Shown: positions 20,031 to 29,322 of the stretch, piece by piece | Numbering within the stretch: position 1 is the stretch's first letter | How the letters are laid out: each line of letters starts with the position of its first letter | Source: Erwinia_E haradaeae_A | GTDB taxonomy: Bacteria > Pseudomonadota > Gammaproteobacteria > Enterobacterales > Enterobacteriaceae | NCBI RefSeq assembly: GCF_900698965.1 | Contig: NZ_LR217725.1 | Location: 1 to 64,000, forward strand | Reading direction: 5' to 3' | DNA: 64,000 nucleotides | The notes under the pieces: generated by a model | What the model was told of the DNA's origin: nothing | Databases searched by the model: none | What the model saw: the letters and a program-made list of their open reading frames with translations, nothing else | Translations under genes and position numbers: made by a program

Positions 20031-20677
20031 CTCTGATTCTCCAAAAATTTTTAGATCATCTCATGCATAGAGACCTGGGGTCTAGGTAAAACTGCTTGCA
20101 CGAGAAAATCCAATGTTTACATTATTGCTATAAACATAGTGCTGCTGGATTTTGAAAATCACACATAGCAGTGTATACAGCATTGATGATATCATTTGAG
20201 CGGCATAAACATATTTAGCACACCTAGACAATGCTATGGTTTTCTCATGCGATAAAGCATATATACAACCACAAAATAGCTCTAGTACACTCATTAAATG
20301 CTAGAATGACAGCTGATCATATATATACTTAACCTAGTCATCACAAAACACCAAATAGTCTTAGTAACATTAGCACTAATTGAATAATATAAGATAATAC
20401 TAGGCGTAAGAATTCCTATGTAAGCGTATCAAAGATTAAAGCAAAAATAATTAATTGCTATCTTTAGGTAGTAGCTATGACAAGAATCAAACGATGAACG
20501 AGAAAAACTCATAATAGCCAATGATTTTATTCTAAGCGTATATTTTGTAGAATTTCTGAAACTATCTATAATCGTTAACATAATCACATGTACAGTCAAT
20601 TTCTTTATACATTGTTATATATATGTTATATACAATATCCTTATTTTATAATAATACATAGAGCATGTAATCTAGCC

Positions 20678-20743
20678 CTACAGTATCTTCCACGTCTCTG
20701 GTAGCAACAGCGATTATTACCAGAAACATCGCAGATACTGTAG
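20678..20743. repeat. nested stem element (11-bp outer, 7-bp inner)
   Basis: CTACAGTATCT (20678-20688) pairs perfectly with AGATACTGTAG (20733-20743). Inside, TCTGGTA (20697-20703) pairs with TACCAGA (20718-20724). The element is clearly richer in G+C than its surroundings. On the minus strand a 27-codon frame (20646-20729) runs through it. It could be a small structured RNA or a remnant of a gene; no family was recognised. Confidence 0.6.
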
Positions 20744-20880
20744 TAATACAGTACATCATAGTTACTCTTATTCTTAGCGGCTCATCAAAAAGTATGAATG
20801 GTCAAGACCCATGAAGTTTAAACGATTTTATTTGTATAATTTTATCGACTGGAATTATATAGCGCCGCGCTTCTATATAT

Positions 20881-20898
20881 AGTTAGTTAGTTAGTTAG
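20881..20898. repeat. AGTT microsatellite
   Basis: Four and a half copies of AGTT. A shorter run of the same unit recurs at 20947-20956. Confidence 0.85.
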
Positions 20899-21598
20899 CA
20901 ATACATTGATGTTAGTTGGTAATAATTGGTTAATCTTGATGTATATAGTTAGTTAGTATTGTGTCTAAGTTTCTATGAGGTTCTATAATTTTATCTTATG
21001 ATGTGTTATTTTAAGCAAAACAGAATACTACTCTATTTAAGATTGTCCAGATGTTTTCTATACAAGAAAACCTGGCTAACATGCCTATGTTTGGTGTGTT
21101 CTTTTGCTAAAACCTAGGGTGTTATTAAAATTAAAGTGTCTGAAGTTAATCCCTATGGGTATACATAGATAATATCTATATTAAGCATTATTAGGGTAAG
21201 TTCTATAGGTATTAACTATATACGCAATACTAATTCAGAGAAAATTTCAAACATAGCCAACTATAGCCAACTTACGTGAAACATTTTAATACATGCTATT
21301 ATAACTATGATTGATCTTAATCTTAGTTAAGATAAATTAGGATACTCGTGCTTATATGGGTTAAAAGAGGCGTGTTAACCCATTTCAATATTCTGCGTAT
21401 ATTTAATATACTTAATAAACATCAAAATAGATCATGCATACATTGTATATATTGTATATATAAAATATTAAGCACATATTGTATATTCTGAGTTAATAAA
21501 GATACATGCTTTGATTATCTTCCGTATTCGTTCATCTCATTAGTTAAACTCATTAGACGTTCTTTAGATTGTGCAATATTCTGTTCATTTAATGCAAA

Positions 21599-21667
21599 GA
21601 GTGCTAAATACGTATATTTAAAGAGCACTAAATACGTATATTTAATGCAAGAGTACTAAATACGTAT
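21599..21667. repeat. three spaced copies of a 17-bp element before rpiA
   Basis: The core GAGNNCTAAATACGTAT occurs at 21599-21615, 21623-21639 and 21651-21667. Spacing is 24 and 28 bases, and the last copy ends 30 bases before the rpiA start. The first two copies share a longer match (TATATTTAA follows). They could be a duplicated promoter or operator, or simply duplication debris. Confidence 0.8.
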
Positions 21668-21697
21668 CGTGTAGTAGTAGAAATGGGACATCTATCC

Positions 21698-22381
21698 ATG
21701 GCGCGTGATCAACTAAAAAAGACCGCTAGCTGGGCTGCACTAAAATACGTTAGATCTGGAACTATTGTTGGCGTAGGTACTGGCTCAACCACTGCACACT
21801 TTATTGATGCTTTGGCATCTATAAAGCATCAGATTGCTGGTGCAGTATCTAGTTCAGAGTCTTCAAGCGTTAGACTTAAATCATACGGCATCCCTGTTTT
21901 TGATCTTAATGATGTTCACCTGCTACCTCTGTATGTTGATGGTGCAGATGAAATCAATGATCAGTTACAAATGATTAAGGGAGGCGGAGCAGCATTAACG
22001 CGAGAGAAGATCATTGCAGCTGTTGCTGATTGTTTTGTTTGCGTTGCAGATACTTCAAAGAGGGTAGAGAAACTAGGTCGAGCCCCTCTTCCAATAGAAG
22101 TGATCCCGATGGCGCGTTCTTATATATCTCGTCAACTCATAAGGCTTGGGGGGTGGCCGAAACACCGACAGAACGTGATAACTGATAACGGTAATGTTAT
22201 TCTTGACGTATATCACCTAGATATGAGTGATCCCATTCAGTTAGAAAAAGCAATCAAAGCCTTGACAGGTGTGGTTACAGTCGGATTATTTGCTGAACGT
22301 GGAGCTGATGTAGCCCTTATTGGCACTACCCATGGAGTTAGCATACTCCAGAAGATTTTTTTGCAGAACACTCAAGACTAA
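21698..22381 (+). CDS. rpiA: ribose-5-phosphate isomerase A
   Basis: Interconverts ribose 5-phosphate and ribulose 5-phosphate, linking the pentose phosphate pathway to nucleotide synthesis. The start chosen is the ATG at 21698 (MARDQLKKTASWAALKYV), which aligns with the family N-terminus and has GGGA nine bases upstream. The ATG at 21683 adds five unmatched residues. Motifs GVGTGSTTAHF, DGADEIN and KGGGAALTREKI carry the substrate-binding and catalytic residues. It has 227 residues against 219 in E. coli, with a short C-terminal extension. Confidence 0.97.
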   Translation: MARDQLKKTASWAALKYVRSGTIVGVGTGSTTAHFIDALASIKHQIAGAVSSSESSSVRLKSYGIPVFDLNDVHLLPLYVDGADEINDQLQMIKGGGAALTREKIIAAVADCFVCVADTSKRVEKLGRAPLPIEVIPMARSYISRQLIRLGGWPKHRQNVITDNGNVILDVYHLDMSDPIQLEKAIKALTGVVTVGLFAERGADVALIGTTHGVSILQKIFLQNTQD

Positions 22382-22498
22382 TGACATTAAGAATGTGCTA
22401 TCATAAAGCACAAGATTGCTATTTCATGTGCCACTGCTTATATATGTTTATAGTTAAAGATAAATGTATACTACCTTACATAGATCAACTTCTTTATA

Positions 22499-22526
22499 CA
22501 GTAATAGCTATTCAGTAATAGCTATT
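22499..22526. repeat. 14-bp direct duplication
   Basis: CAGTAATAGCTATT is repeated exactly at 22499-22512 and 22513-22526, in the short rpiA-lgt spacer. Confidence 0.85.
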
Positions 22527-22571
22527 CAAAACATTCTGTTTTGTTATCCACTATTATTGATAATGATAAAT

Positions 22572-22613
22572 GGTTTATAGTATAACCAAAAAGGTTTTTA
22601 GTATAACCAAAAA
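22572..22613. repeat. 21-bp direct duplication before lgt
   Basis: Two adjacent 21-bp copies (22572-22592 and 22593-22613) beginning GGTTTATAGTATAACC, with one mismatch, end 32 bases before the lgt start. Each copy contains TAGTATAAC, a possible -10-like motif, so the duplication may have doubled a promoter element. Confidence 0.8.
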
Positions 22614-22645
22614 AGAGTGATAACCCAACTATTATAGTAATTCCA

Positions 22646-23521
22646 ATGAATAATCCTTATTTAGTTTTTCCTGATTTTGATCCAGTAATTATCGCACTTG
22701 GACCAGTGTCACTGCACTGGTATGGATTGATGTATGTAATAAGCTTTACATTAGTTCGATTTATAGCATTTAGAAGAGTGACTCAATACAAAAATTTTTT
22801 GCTTAAAAAGAACATAGATGATCTGCTATATATTGGTTTTTTCGGGGTTTTGATTGGTGGTCGACTGGGGTATATGCTATTTTATAATCTTCCTATTTTA
22901 CTCAGTGATCCTATATCTATCCTGAAAATATGGCATGGAGGTATGTCATTTCATGGGGGTTTAATAGGAGTCATAATAGGCATGTGGATATTCTCTAATC
23001 GAACACGGCGTCATTTTTTTCAAGTATCTGATTTTATCGCACCTCTCATTCCCCTTGGTTTAGGTGCGGGAAGACTAGGAAACTATATTAATGGTGAACT
23101 GTGGGGAAGAGTGAGCCCTGATTTACCATGGGCTATGCTATTTTCTGGATCCTATAATGAAGACATTAAAATAGCAGCTACTCATCCAGAGTGGCAGAAG
23201 CTAATATTAAATTATGGAGTACTACCACGTCACCCCTCTCAGTTATACGAGGCCATATTAGAAGGTCTTTTGTTATTTCTCATTTTAAATTTATTTATTT
23301 TTACTCGATCTCGCCCTCTTGGTGCCGTGTCTGGATTATTCTTGATTGGCTATAGTGTATCTCGAATTATTGTAGAGCTATTTCGAGAACCTGATCCGCA
23401 ACTTGGTTTATTTTATGGTATTAGTATGGGGCAAGTTCTCTCTATGCCCATGACAATTGCAGGGATTCTAATTATGATTTGGGCATATCGTTATCATCGT
23501 ATAACAACAGATGACCACTAA
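22646..23521 (+). CDS. lgt: prolipoprotein diacylglyceryl transferase
   Basis: Inner-membrane enzyme that adds diacylglycerol from phosphatidylglycerol to the lipobox cysteine, the first step of lipoprotein maturation. It has 291 residues, the same as E. coli, with about seven hydrophobic segments. The signature GGMSFHGGLIGV includes the essential histidine, and GAGRLGNYINGELWGR includes the essential arginine; HPSQLYE is kept. In E. coli thyA follows lgt immediately; here thyA is absent and 1 kb of non-coding DNA follows. Its presence implies that at least some lipoproteins remain. Confidence 0.97.
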   Translation: MNNPYLVFPDFDPVIIALGPVSLHWYGLMYVISFTLVRFIAFRRVTQYKNFLLKKNIDDLLYIGFFGVLIGGRLGYMLFYNLPILLSDPISILKIWHGGMSFHGGLIGVIIGMWIFSNRTRRHFFQVSDFIAPLIPLGLGAGRLGNYINGELWGRVSPDLPWAMLFSGSYNEDIKIAATHPEWQKLILNYGVLPRHPSQLYEAILEGLLLFLILNLFIFTRSRPLGAVSGLFLIGYSVSRIIVELFREPDPQLGLFYGISMGQVLSMPMTIAGILIMIWAYRYHRITTDDH

Positions 23522-24561
23522 GCATCTAATAATCCTGTATTAACTCTAGCGTATATACGCCTAGCATGTATCACCCACAGCACATATGCCTATCTACCAC
23601 AAAACAGACTACTTGAAATACACCCACTGTTTCTAACATATGATTAATATCAAATGCCATATCTAGTTTGCTATCTAATGATATTAGAGATCTTATTTGA
23701 GTTATGATCCGAATCTGTGTTCACTTCTACTAGTTTAAAAAATCTTGTTTTCGAAAGTCTTTTAAACTAGTAGAAGTGCTCTTCCTAAAATGCTAATTAG
23801 CTTTTAATATAAAAAATATTTTTCTTATAAGGGATAGTATATAATCATGAGGGCTATCTCGATCATTTAGGCTTATCAAGTATCATTTTGTTCAAGGAGT
23901 ATCAAATATTTGTGATTCGATCAGATTGTATCTTTCTCGTAACATACTCTAGTATACATATGTGAGCTAATAGACGAAGTGCATTTATTAGTTTTATCAC
24001 CTCTCTCTAACTGAGAGTGTGAAAGTGCAAGCTGTCCTTATTCCATAAAAATGGTTCTTCTATTTTTTCAAATAGGTTCAATATTGTTATTGATCTCTTT
24101 TATAAAAATACAGTACAGTGTAATATTTCAGTTATGTGTGAATAGCAATACTTAGTTCTTAGAAAGAAGGTATAAGAACAATCGTCAATAAAATATTTCG
24201 CATGAACTATCAATAGAACGATGACTGTGAGTATGAAACTATAGCCCTTCATGTTTGAAATTATGCTATGATGTTATCCAATATAGATAACCTATGATCT
24301 AGATATATCAAAAAACTAATCCTTTAATAAAGAGATAGCTAATAACAAAGAGATAGCTAAAACGTTAGTATATGTGCTTTAGAAAAAGAAGAATAGACTA
24401 ATTTCACGTGTACTTAAAAAACAGATCTTACGAATACTATATAACTAAAAATGTCAATGGTCATCAACACAACACCCATAATACCTCATTATCAGTTCTA
24501 ATGGCTCGGTGTAGCATGATTGACATCCAATTCAACGCTCAGAATAGCGTGAGCACTACTT
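23522..24561. other. spacer between lgt and polA
   Basis: No gene; the expected thyA has left no readable trace. It contains a 19-bp-arm inverted repeat (23722-23778) and a partial duplication of AAAGAGATAGCTAA near 24330-24360. A TTGACA at 24520-24525 stands close before polA but has only a weak -10. Confidence 0.5.
23722..23778. repeat. perfect inverted repeat 19/19/19
   Basis: CACTTCTACTAGTTTAAAA (23722-23740) and its exact reverse complement (23760-23778) are separated by 19 bases. It lies about 200 bases after lgt and 780 before polA. No T tract follows on the plus strand. Unusual for its length and perfection. Confidence 0.95.
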
Positions 24562-27354
24562 ATGGCTAATCTTTTAGGCAATTCTCTCATTTTGGTCGAT
24601 GGCTTTTCGTATTTATATCGTGCCTATTATGCTTGTCCCCGTTTAACTACGTCGTCTGGTTTTCCGACTGGTGCTATCTACGGTATGTTAAATATGCTCC
24701 GTAGTTTACTGTTTCAATATCAGCCTGCTCATATTGCTGTTGTATTTGATGTTAAGGGAAAAACATTTCGCAATGAGATTTTTACAGAATATAAAAGTCA
24801 TCGCCCATTAATGCCAGAGGATCTACGCATCCAAGTAGAACCCTTACATAACATTATCAGAGCTATGGGTTTACCGATATTAGCCATCCCTGGTGTTGAA
24901 GCAGATGACGTAATAGGTACGCTAGCATTAGAATCAGAAAAATTAGGCCGCACCGTGTTAATTAGTACAAGTGATAAAGATATGGCTCAATTAGTAACAC
25001 AAAAGATTCACTTGCTGAATACCGTGAATAATACAATACTTGGACCATCAGAAGTGATAAAGAAATACGGTGTCCCACCGATATTAATAATTGACTTGCT
25101 GGCCTTGATGGGTGATGCGTCTGATAATATTCCAGGAGTTCCAGGAATTGGACATAAGACAGCTATTGCGTTACTGCAAAAATTGGGTGGCATTCAGGCT
25201 ATCTATAAAAATTTAGAAAGAATATCACCTCTCGCTTTTCATCGATCTCAAAATATCATAAAAAAATTAGAAAAATACAAAGCTATAGCCTTCCTTTCCT
25301 ATAAGCTGGCTATGATTAAGACTGATGTGCCACTTGACATTACTAGTAATCAATTGATCCAAGAAGACCCAAACATAGATAATCTTCTATTACTATTTAA
25401 AACTTTCGAATTAAATAAATGGATATCTGATCTAGAGAATCAAAAATTATGGCACCGGAATAAAAGGGTAAACCTTCGTACAGAAAAAGCAATTATCAAA
25501 AAGGATAGTGTAATCAGATCAGAGATATGCAGTCCACGAGTTGCAAATGCTTATTTTACTATTCTAGATCAAGTAACTTTTTCGTCCTGGTTGTATAAAT
25601 TACAACATAGCAAATGTTTTGCATTAAATCTGGAGACTAATTCAATAGATACGCTCACAGCCAGTATTATTGGGTTCTCTTTTTCAGCGATACCAGGTGA
25701 AGCAGCCTATTTACCAATATTGCATGATTATGAAAATGCACCTAGTCAATTGGCCTGTCTCGATGTTCTCTTAGCTCTTAAACCACTTTTAGAGAATGCA
25801 CAAATTGTAAAAATTGGAAAAAACCTTAAATTTGATCGCGGGGTGTTACAAAGATATAATATTGACCTAAAAGGCATGTGTTTTGATACAAAACTGGAGT
25901 CATACGCATTAAATAGTATAAACAATGGACATGATATATACACATTAGCACAAAGATGGTTAGGTTATGACTTGACATTGTTTCCTGACATTGCTCGAGA
26001 AGGCAAAAATCAGATGACCTTTAATAAGGTGTCTATTCAAGCAGCAACTTATTATGCAGCAATCCGTGCTGATATTATATTACAGTTACATTACAAAATG
26101 TGGAAAGAATTACAGAAAGAGCAAGGTCCCAAAAACATATTTGAACAAATTGAAATGCCACTCGTTCCTGTGCTATCACGCATAGAACAGAATGGAGTCT
26201 TTATTGACCAACGTTTGTTATCGAAGTACTCTCAAGAAATTGGTGATCGTCTGGTTAAGTTGGAATTAAAAGCACACAGGATAGCTGGAGAATCCTTTAA
26301 TCTGGCCTCACCAAAACAACTAAAAAATATTTTATTTTATAAAAATAGCTTAAAATCACTTAAAAAAACAGCTCATGGAAATTTATCCACTAGTGAAGAA
26401 GTGTTATCCAAGCTAGCAATAGAGCATCCATTACCACAAGTGATCCTAGAATATCGTAGTTTATCTAAAATTAAATCAGCCTACACGGATAAGCTGCTCC
26501 GTATGATACACCCAGAGACTCAAAGAGTACATACATCTTATCACCAGGCAGTGACAGTTACTGGGCGTCTCTCTTCTAGTAACCCAAACTTACAAAACAT
26601 CCCAGCTCGGAGCAATGAAGGCCGTCGTATCAGACAAGCATTTACTGCCGATCATGGACACTGCATTATAGCTGCGGATTACTCACAAATTGAATTACGC
26701 ATTATGGCACATTTTTCACAAGATATAGGGCTACTATCAGCATTTGCTAAAGAACAAGACATTCACTGCGCTACAGCTTCAGAAATGTTTGGCATTGCTT
26801 TTTCAGAAATTAGCAAAGAACAACGGCAACGCGCCAAAACAATCAATTTTGGTTTAATGTACGGTATGAGTCCTTTTGGTTTAGCGCGTCAGTTACATAT
26901 TAGCGTTAAAGAAGCTAAGCTATATGTAGATCGCTATTTTGATCGATATCCGGGAGTATTTCAATACATGCAAGACACTCGTCAACAAGCTTTAAAAAAT
27001 GGTTATGTTTCAACACTATATGGTCGCCGCTTGTATTTACCTAATATTCAAGATAAAAATATTATGCGTCGCAAGGCCGCAGAACGCGCAGCTATTAACG
27101 CTCCTATGCAAGGAACGGCAGCGGATATAATTAAGCGTACTATGATTCATATTGATCAGTGGCTCTTACAACAAAAACATCCATCATTTAAAATTATTAT
27201 GCAGGTACATGACGAATTAGTTTTTGAAGCGCGGACAGATGCTGTCAAAGAGGCTTCTATAAAAATTTGCTCCATAATGGAGAGCAGCGGAAATCTTGAC
27301 GTACCATTACGTGTAGATATTGGAGTAGGTAAAAATTGGGACCAAGCACATTAG
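24562..27354 (+). CDS. polA: DNA polymerase I with a degraded proofreading site
   Basis: Fills gaps and removes RNA primers. It is full length, 930 residues against 928 in E. coli, with all three domains: 5' nuclease (about 1-323), 3'-5' exonuclease-like (324-518) and polymerase (about 520-930). Polymerase motifs are intact: DYSQIELRIMAH (motif A), RAKTINFGLMYG (O helix) and VHDELVFE (motif C). In the exonuclease domain the E. coli ligand D355 is Asn (N356, codon AAT at 25627) and D501 is Arg (R502, codon CGT at 26065). E358 and D425, matching E357 and D424, remain. Proofreading is therefore probably lost or much weakened (inference). Many reduced genomes keep only the 5'-nuclease part, so a full-length form is itself notable. 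Confidence 0.97.
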   Translation: MANLLGNSLILVDGFSYLYRAYYACPRLTTSSGFPTGAIYGMLNMLRSLLFQYQPAHIAVVFDVKGKTFRNEIFTEYKSHRPLMPEDLRIQVEPLHNIIRAMGLPILAIPGVEADDVIGTLALESEKLGRTVLISTSDKDMAQLVTQKIHLLNTVNNTILGPSEVIKKYGVPPILIIDLLALMGDASDNIPGVPGIGHKTAIALLQKLGGIQAIYKNLERISPLAFHRSQNIIKKLEKYKAIAFLSYKLAMIKTDVPLDITSNQLIQEDPNIDNLLLLFKTFELNKWISDLENQKLWHRNKRVNLRTEKAIIKKDSVIRSEICSPRVANAYFTILDQVTFSSWLYKLQHSKCFALNLETNSIDTLTASIIGFSFSAIPGEAAYLPILHDYENAPSQLACLDVLLALKPLLENAQIVKIGKNLKFDRGVLQRYNIDLKGMCFDTKLESYALNSINNGHDIYTLAQRWLGYDLTLFPDIAREGKNQMTFNKVSIQAATYYAAIRADIILQLHYKMWKELQKEQGPKNIFEQIEMPLVPVLSRIEQNGVFIDQRLLSKYSQEIGDRLVKLELKAHRIAGESFNLASPKQLKNILFYKNSLKSLKKTAHGNLSTSEEVLSKLAIEHPLPQVILEYRSLSKIKSAYTDKLLRMIHPETQRVHTSYHQAVTVTGRLSSSNPNLQNIPARSNEGRRIRQAFTADHGHCIIAADYSQIELRIMAHFSQDIGLLSAFAKEQDIHCATASEMFGIAFSEISKEQRQRAKTINFGLMYGMSPFGLARQLHISVKEAKLYVDRYFDRYPGVFQYMQDTRQQALKNGYVSTLYGRRLYLPNIQDKNIMRRKAAERAAINAPMQGTAADIIKRTMIHIDQWLLQQKHPSFKIIMQVHDELVFEARTDAVKEASIKICSIMESSGNLDVPLRVDIGVGKNWDQAH

Positions 27355-27652
27355 CTTTGATAATTAATTAAACATCAAAACTCATATGATTAGTTTACTT
27401 CCTAATATATATCGTTAATGTATATCTTTATATTGATTGTTTAATGAATGTACTGTCATTTCTGTCTTTTTCTGTTTGATAGATGATCTATATAAACTGT
27501 GCACAATCACACAATAGATAAAACTCCTGTGCTCTATAGAACACGATCAGTAGATTACTATACAAAAATTATTTTAACAGAAGATACAATTATACTAGCT
27601 TGGTTTTAGATCTAAACATGCATCGCATATCAAAAATTAGGATGATGTCGCT
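27355..27652. other. spacer between polA and purM
   Basis: About 300 bases without a gene. TTTGAT and ATCAAA flank an AT-rich loop just after polA and could form a weak stem. Nothing else seen. Confidence 0.4.
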
Positions 27653-28690
27653 ATGAATAAGAGTTCTCTTAGCTATAAAGATTCAGGAGTAGATGTCTAT
27701 AAAAGTAATATGTTCGTGAAACGCCTAAAAAAAATTGCAAAAACAACATTTCGCCCTGAGGTGATACAAGGACCAGGGGGTTTTGCAGCTTTATGTTCTA
27801 TACCAAAAAAATATCACGAACCAATTTTAGTATCTAGTACAGACGGAGTTGGTACTAAAATTAAACTGGCCATGCAGTTTAAATGCTACGATACAATTGG
27901 TATTGACGTAGTTGCTATGTGTGTAAACGATATAATCGTATTGGGTGCTGAACCGGTCTTTTTTTTAGATTACTATGCTACTAGTTATATTAAGATTGAC
28001 GCCGTTTCTTCTATTATAAATGGTATTACTGAAGGTTGTTTAAAAGCAGGTTGTTCGCTAGTGGGAGGTGAAACAGCTGAAATGCCAGGCATATATAATG
28101 ATGAGGATTATGATATAGCAGGTTTTTGTGTTGGAGTGGTAGAAAAAACAAAAATTATTGATGGAAGAAAGATAACTGATGGTGATGTCTTAATTGCACT
28201 TGGCTCTAGCGGACCGCATGCTAATGGATACTCTCTTATTCATAAAATTATCAATGATAGTAAGACTGATCTACAAAAAACCTTAATCAGAGGCAGACCT
28301 CTAATGGAATGCTTATTGCAGCCCACTCGGATTTATGTAAAAAATATCTTAACTTTAATTGAAGATATAGATGTACATGCTATTGTCCATCTCACTGGAG
28401 GTGGATTTTGGGATAACATTCCCCGCGTACTACCCAATCATACTCAAGCGATTTTGGAAGAATCTACCTGGGAGTGGCCAGAAATATTTAAATGGATTCA
28501 GAAATCTGGAAATATTAGTCGTTTTGATATGTATCACACTTTTAACTGTGGTGTTGGTATGATCATTGCCTTACATCCTTCCTTAGTAGATAAAGCATTA
28601 CAGGCAATGGCTGATTCTGGAGAGATAGCGTGGAAAATTGGAATGATTAAAACCTCAAGCTCTAATGATCGTGTAGTAATTAATCCATGA
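27653..28690 (+). CDS. purM: phosphoribosylaminoimidazole synthetase (AIR synthetase)
   Basis: Fifth step of purine synthesis, closing FGAM to AIR with ATP. It has 345 residues, as in E. coli. It starts MNKSSLSYKDSGVDVY, and motifs STDGVGTKIKLA, GIDVVAMCVNDI, GGETAEMPG, SSGPHANGYSL and HLTGGGFWDNIPRVLP are present. AGGA lies about ten bases before the ATG. It overlaps purN by four bases (ATGA), the E. coli purMN arrangement, so translation is probably coupled. Confidence 0.98.
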   Translation: MNKSSLSYKDSGVDVYKSNMFVKRLKKIAKTTFRPEVIQGPGGFAALCSIPKKYHEPILVSSTDGVGTKIKLAMQFKCYDTIGIDVVAMCVNDIIVLGAEPVFFLDYYATSYIKIDAVSSIINGITEGCLKAGCSLVGGETAEMPGIYNDEDYDIAGFCVGVVEKTKIIDGRKITDGDVLIALGSSGPHANGYSLIHKIINDSKTDLQKTLIRGRPLMECLLQPTRIYVKNILTLIEDIDVHAIVHLTGGGFWDNIPRVLPNHTQAILEESTWEWPEIFKWIQKSGNISRFDMYHTFNCGVGMIIALHPSLVDKALQAMADSGEIAWKIGMIKTSSSNDRVVINP

Positions 28691-29322
28691 AACGAATAAT
28701 TATATTAGTATCTGGAGATGGTACTAACTTACAAGCTATATTAAATACCTATCACGCTACAGAGATCTCTAGCAGAGTCGTAGCTGTTATTAGCAATAAC
28801 TCTAACGCCTTTGCTATCAAGCGAGCCCGATTAGCTCAGATTAGAACTCATGTACTAGCAGGGTCAAAATACAAAAAACCAGAGTTATTTGACAAGACAT
28901 TACTCAAAACAGTAGAAATTTATAATCCAGATTTAATAGTGCTAGCCGGTTATATGCGTATCTTAAATATAGAATTTATTACATGCTATTGTGGAAAGAT
29001 ACTTAACATCCATCCATCCTTACTACCAAAATATCCGGGCCTTAATACGCATCGTCGTGCTATAGAGCATGGTGAAAAGCAGCATGGAGCTTCTGTACAT
29101 TTTGTTACCGAAAAAGTAGACGATGGCCCAATCATTTTACAAGTAGCAGTGCCAATCTTTTATACTGATACTGAACATACCCTAGAAATGCGAGTTAAAT
29201 ATCAAGAAAATATTATCTATCCACGCGTAATTAAATGGTTTATTGATGACCGTCTAGAAATGCGTAACAGTTCAGCTTGGTTAGATGGAAAAAAATTACC
29301 TAATACAGGTTACAAGGATTGA
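28687..29322 (+). CDS. purN: phosphoribosylglycinamide formyltransferase
   Basis: Third step of purine synthesis, transferring formyl from 10-formyl-THF to GAR. It has 211 residues against 212 in E. coli. The phosphate-binding loop SGDGTNLQA near the N-terminus is intact. The catalytic Asn and His are in ILNIHPSLLPKYPG and the Asp in KVDDGPIILQ. Second gene of the purMN operon. No clear terminator follows; a 3.7 kb spacer begins. Confidence 0.98.
   Translation: MKRIIILVSGDGTNLQAILNTYHATEISSRVVAVISNNSNAFAIKRARLAQIRTHVLAGSKYKKPELFDKTLLKTVEIYNPDLIVLAGYMRILNIEFITCYCGKILNIHPSLLPKYPGLNTHRRAIEHGEKQHGASVHFVTEKVDDGPIILQVAVPIFYTDTEHTLEMRVKYQENIIYPRVIKWFIDDRLEMRNSSAWLDGKKLPNTGYKD

Larger units (their letters stand above)
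20031..21697. other. 1.7 kb spacer between tadA and rpiA
   Basis: Divergent tadA and rpiA flank this stretch. A 70-codon minus-strand frame (20082-20294) has no recognisable similarity and is not called. The stretch holds a structured element (20678-20743), AGTT tandem repeats (20881-20898, again 20947-20956) and a triple repeat next to rpiA (21599-21667). I looked for 6S RNA, which lies near rpiA in E. coli, and did not find it. Confidence 0.5.

Noticed and set aside
20082..20294. 70-codon minus-strand frame upstream of tadA
   Set aside because: No similarity recognised, no supporting start signal; flanked by decayed DNA.
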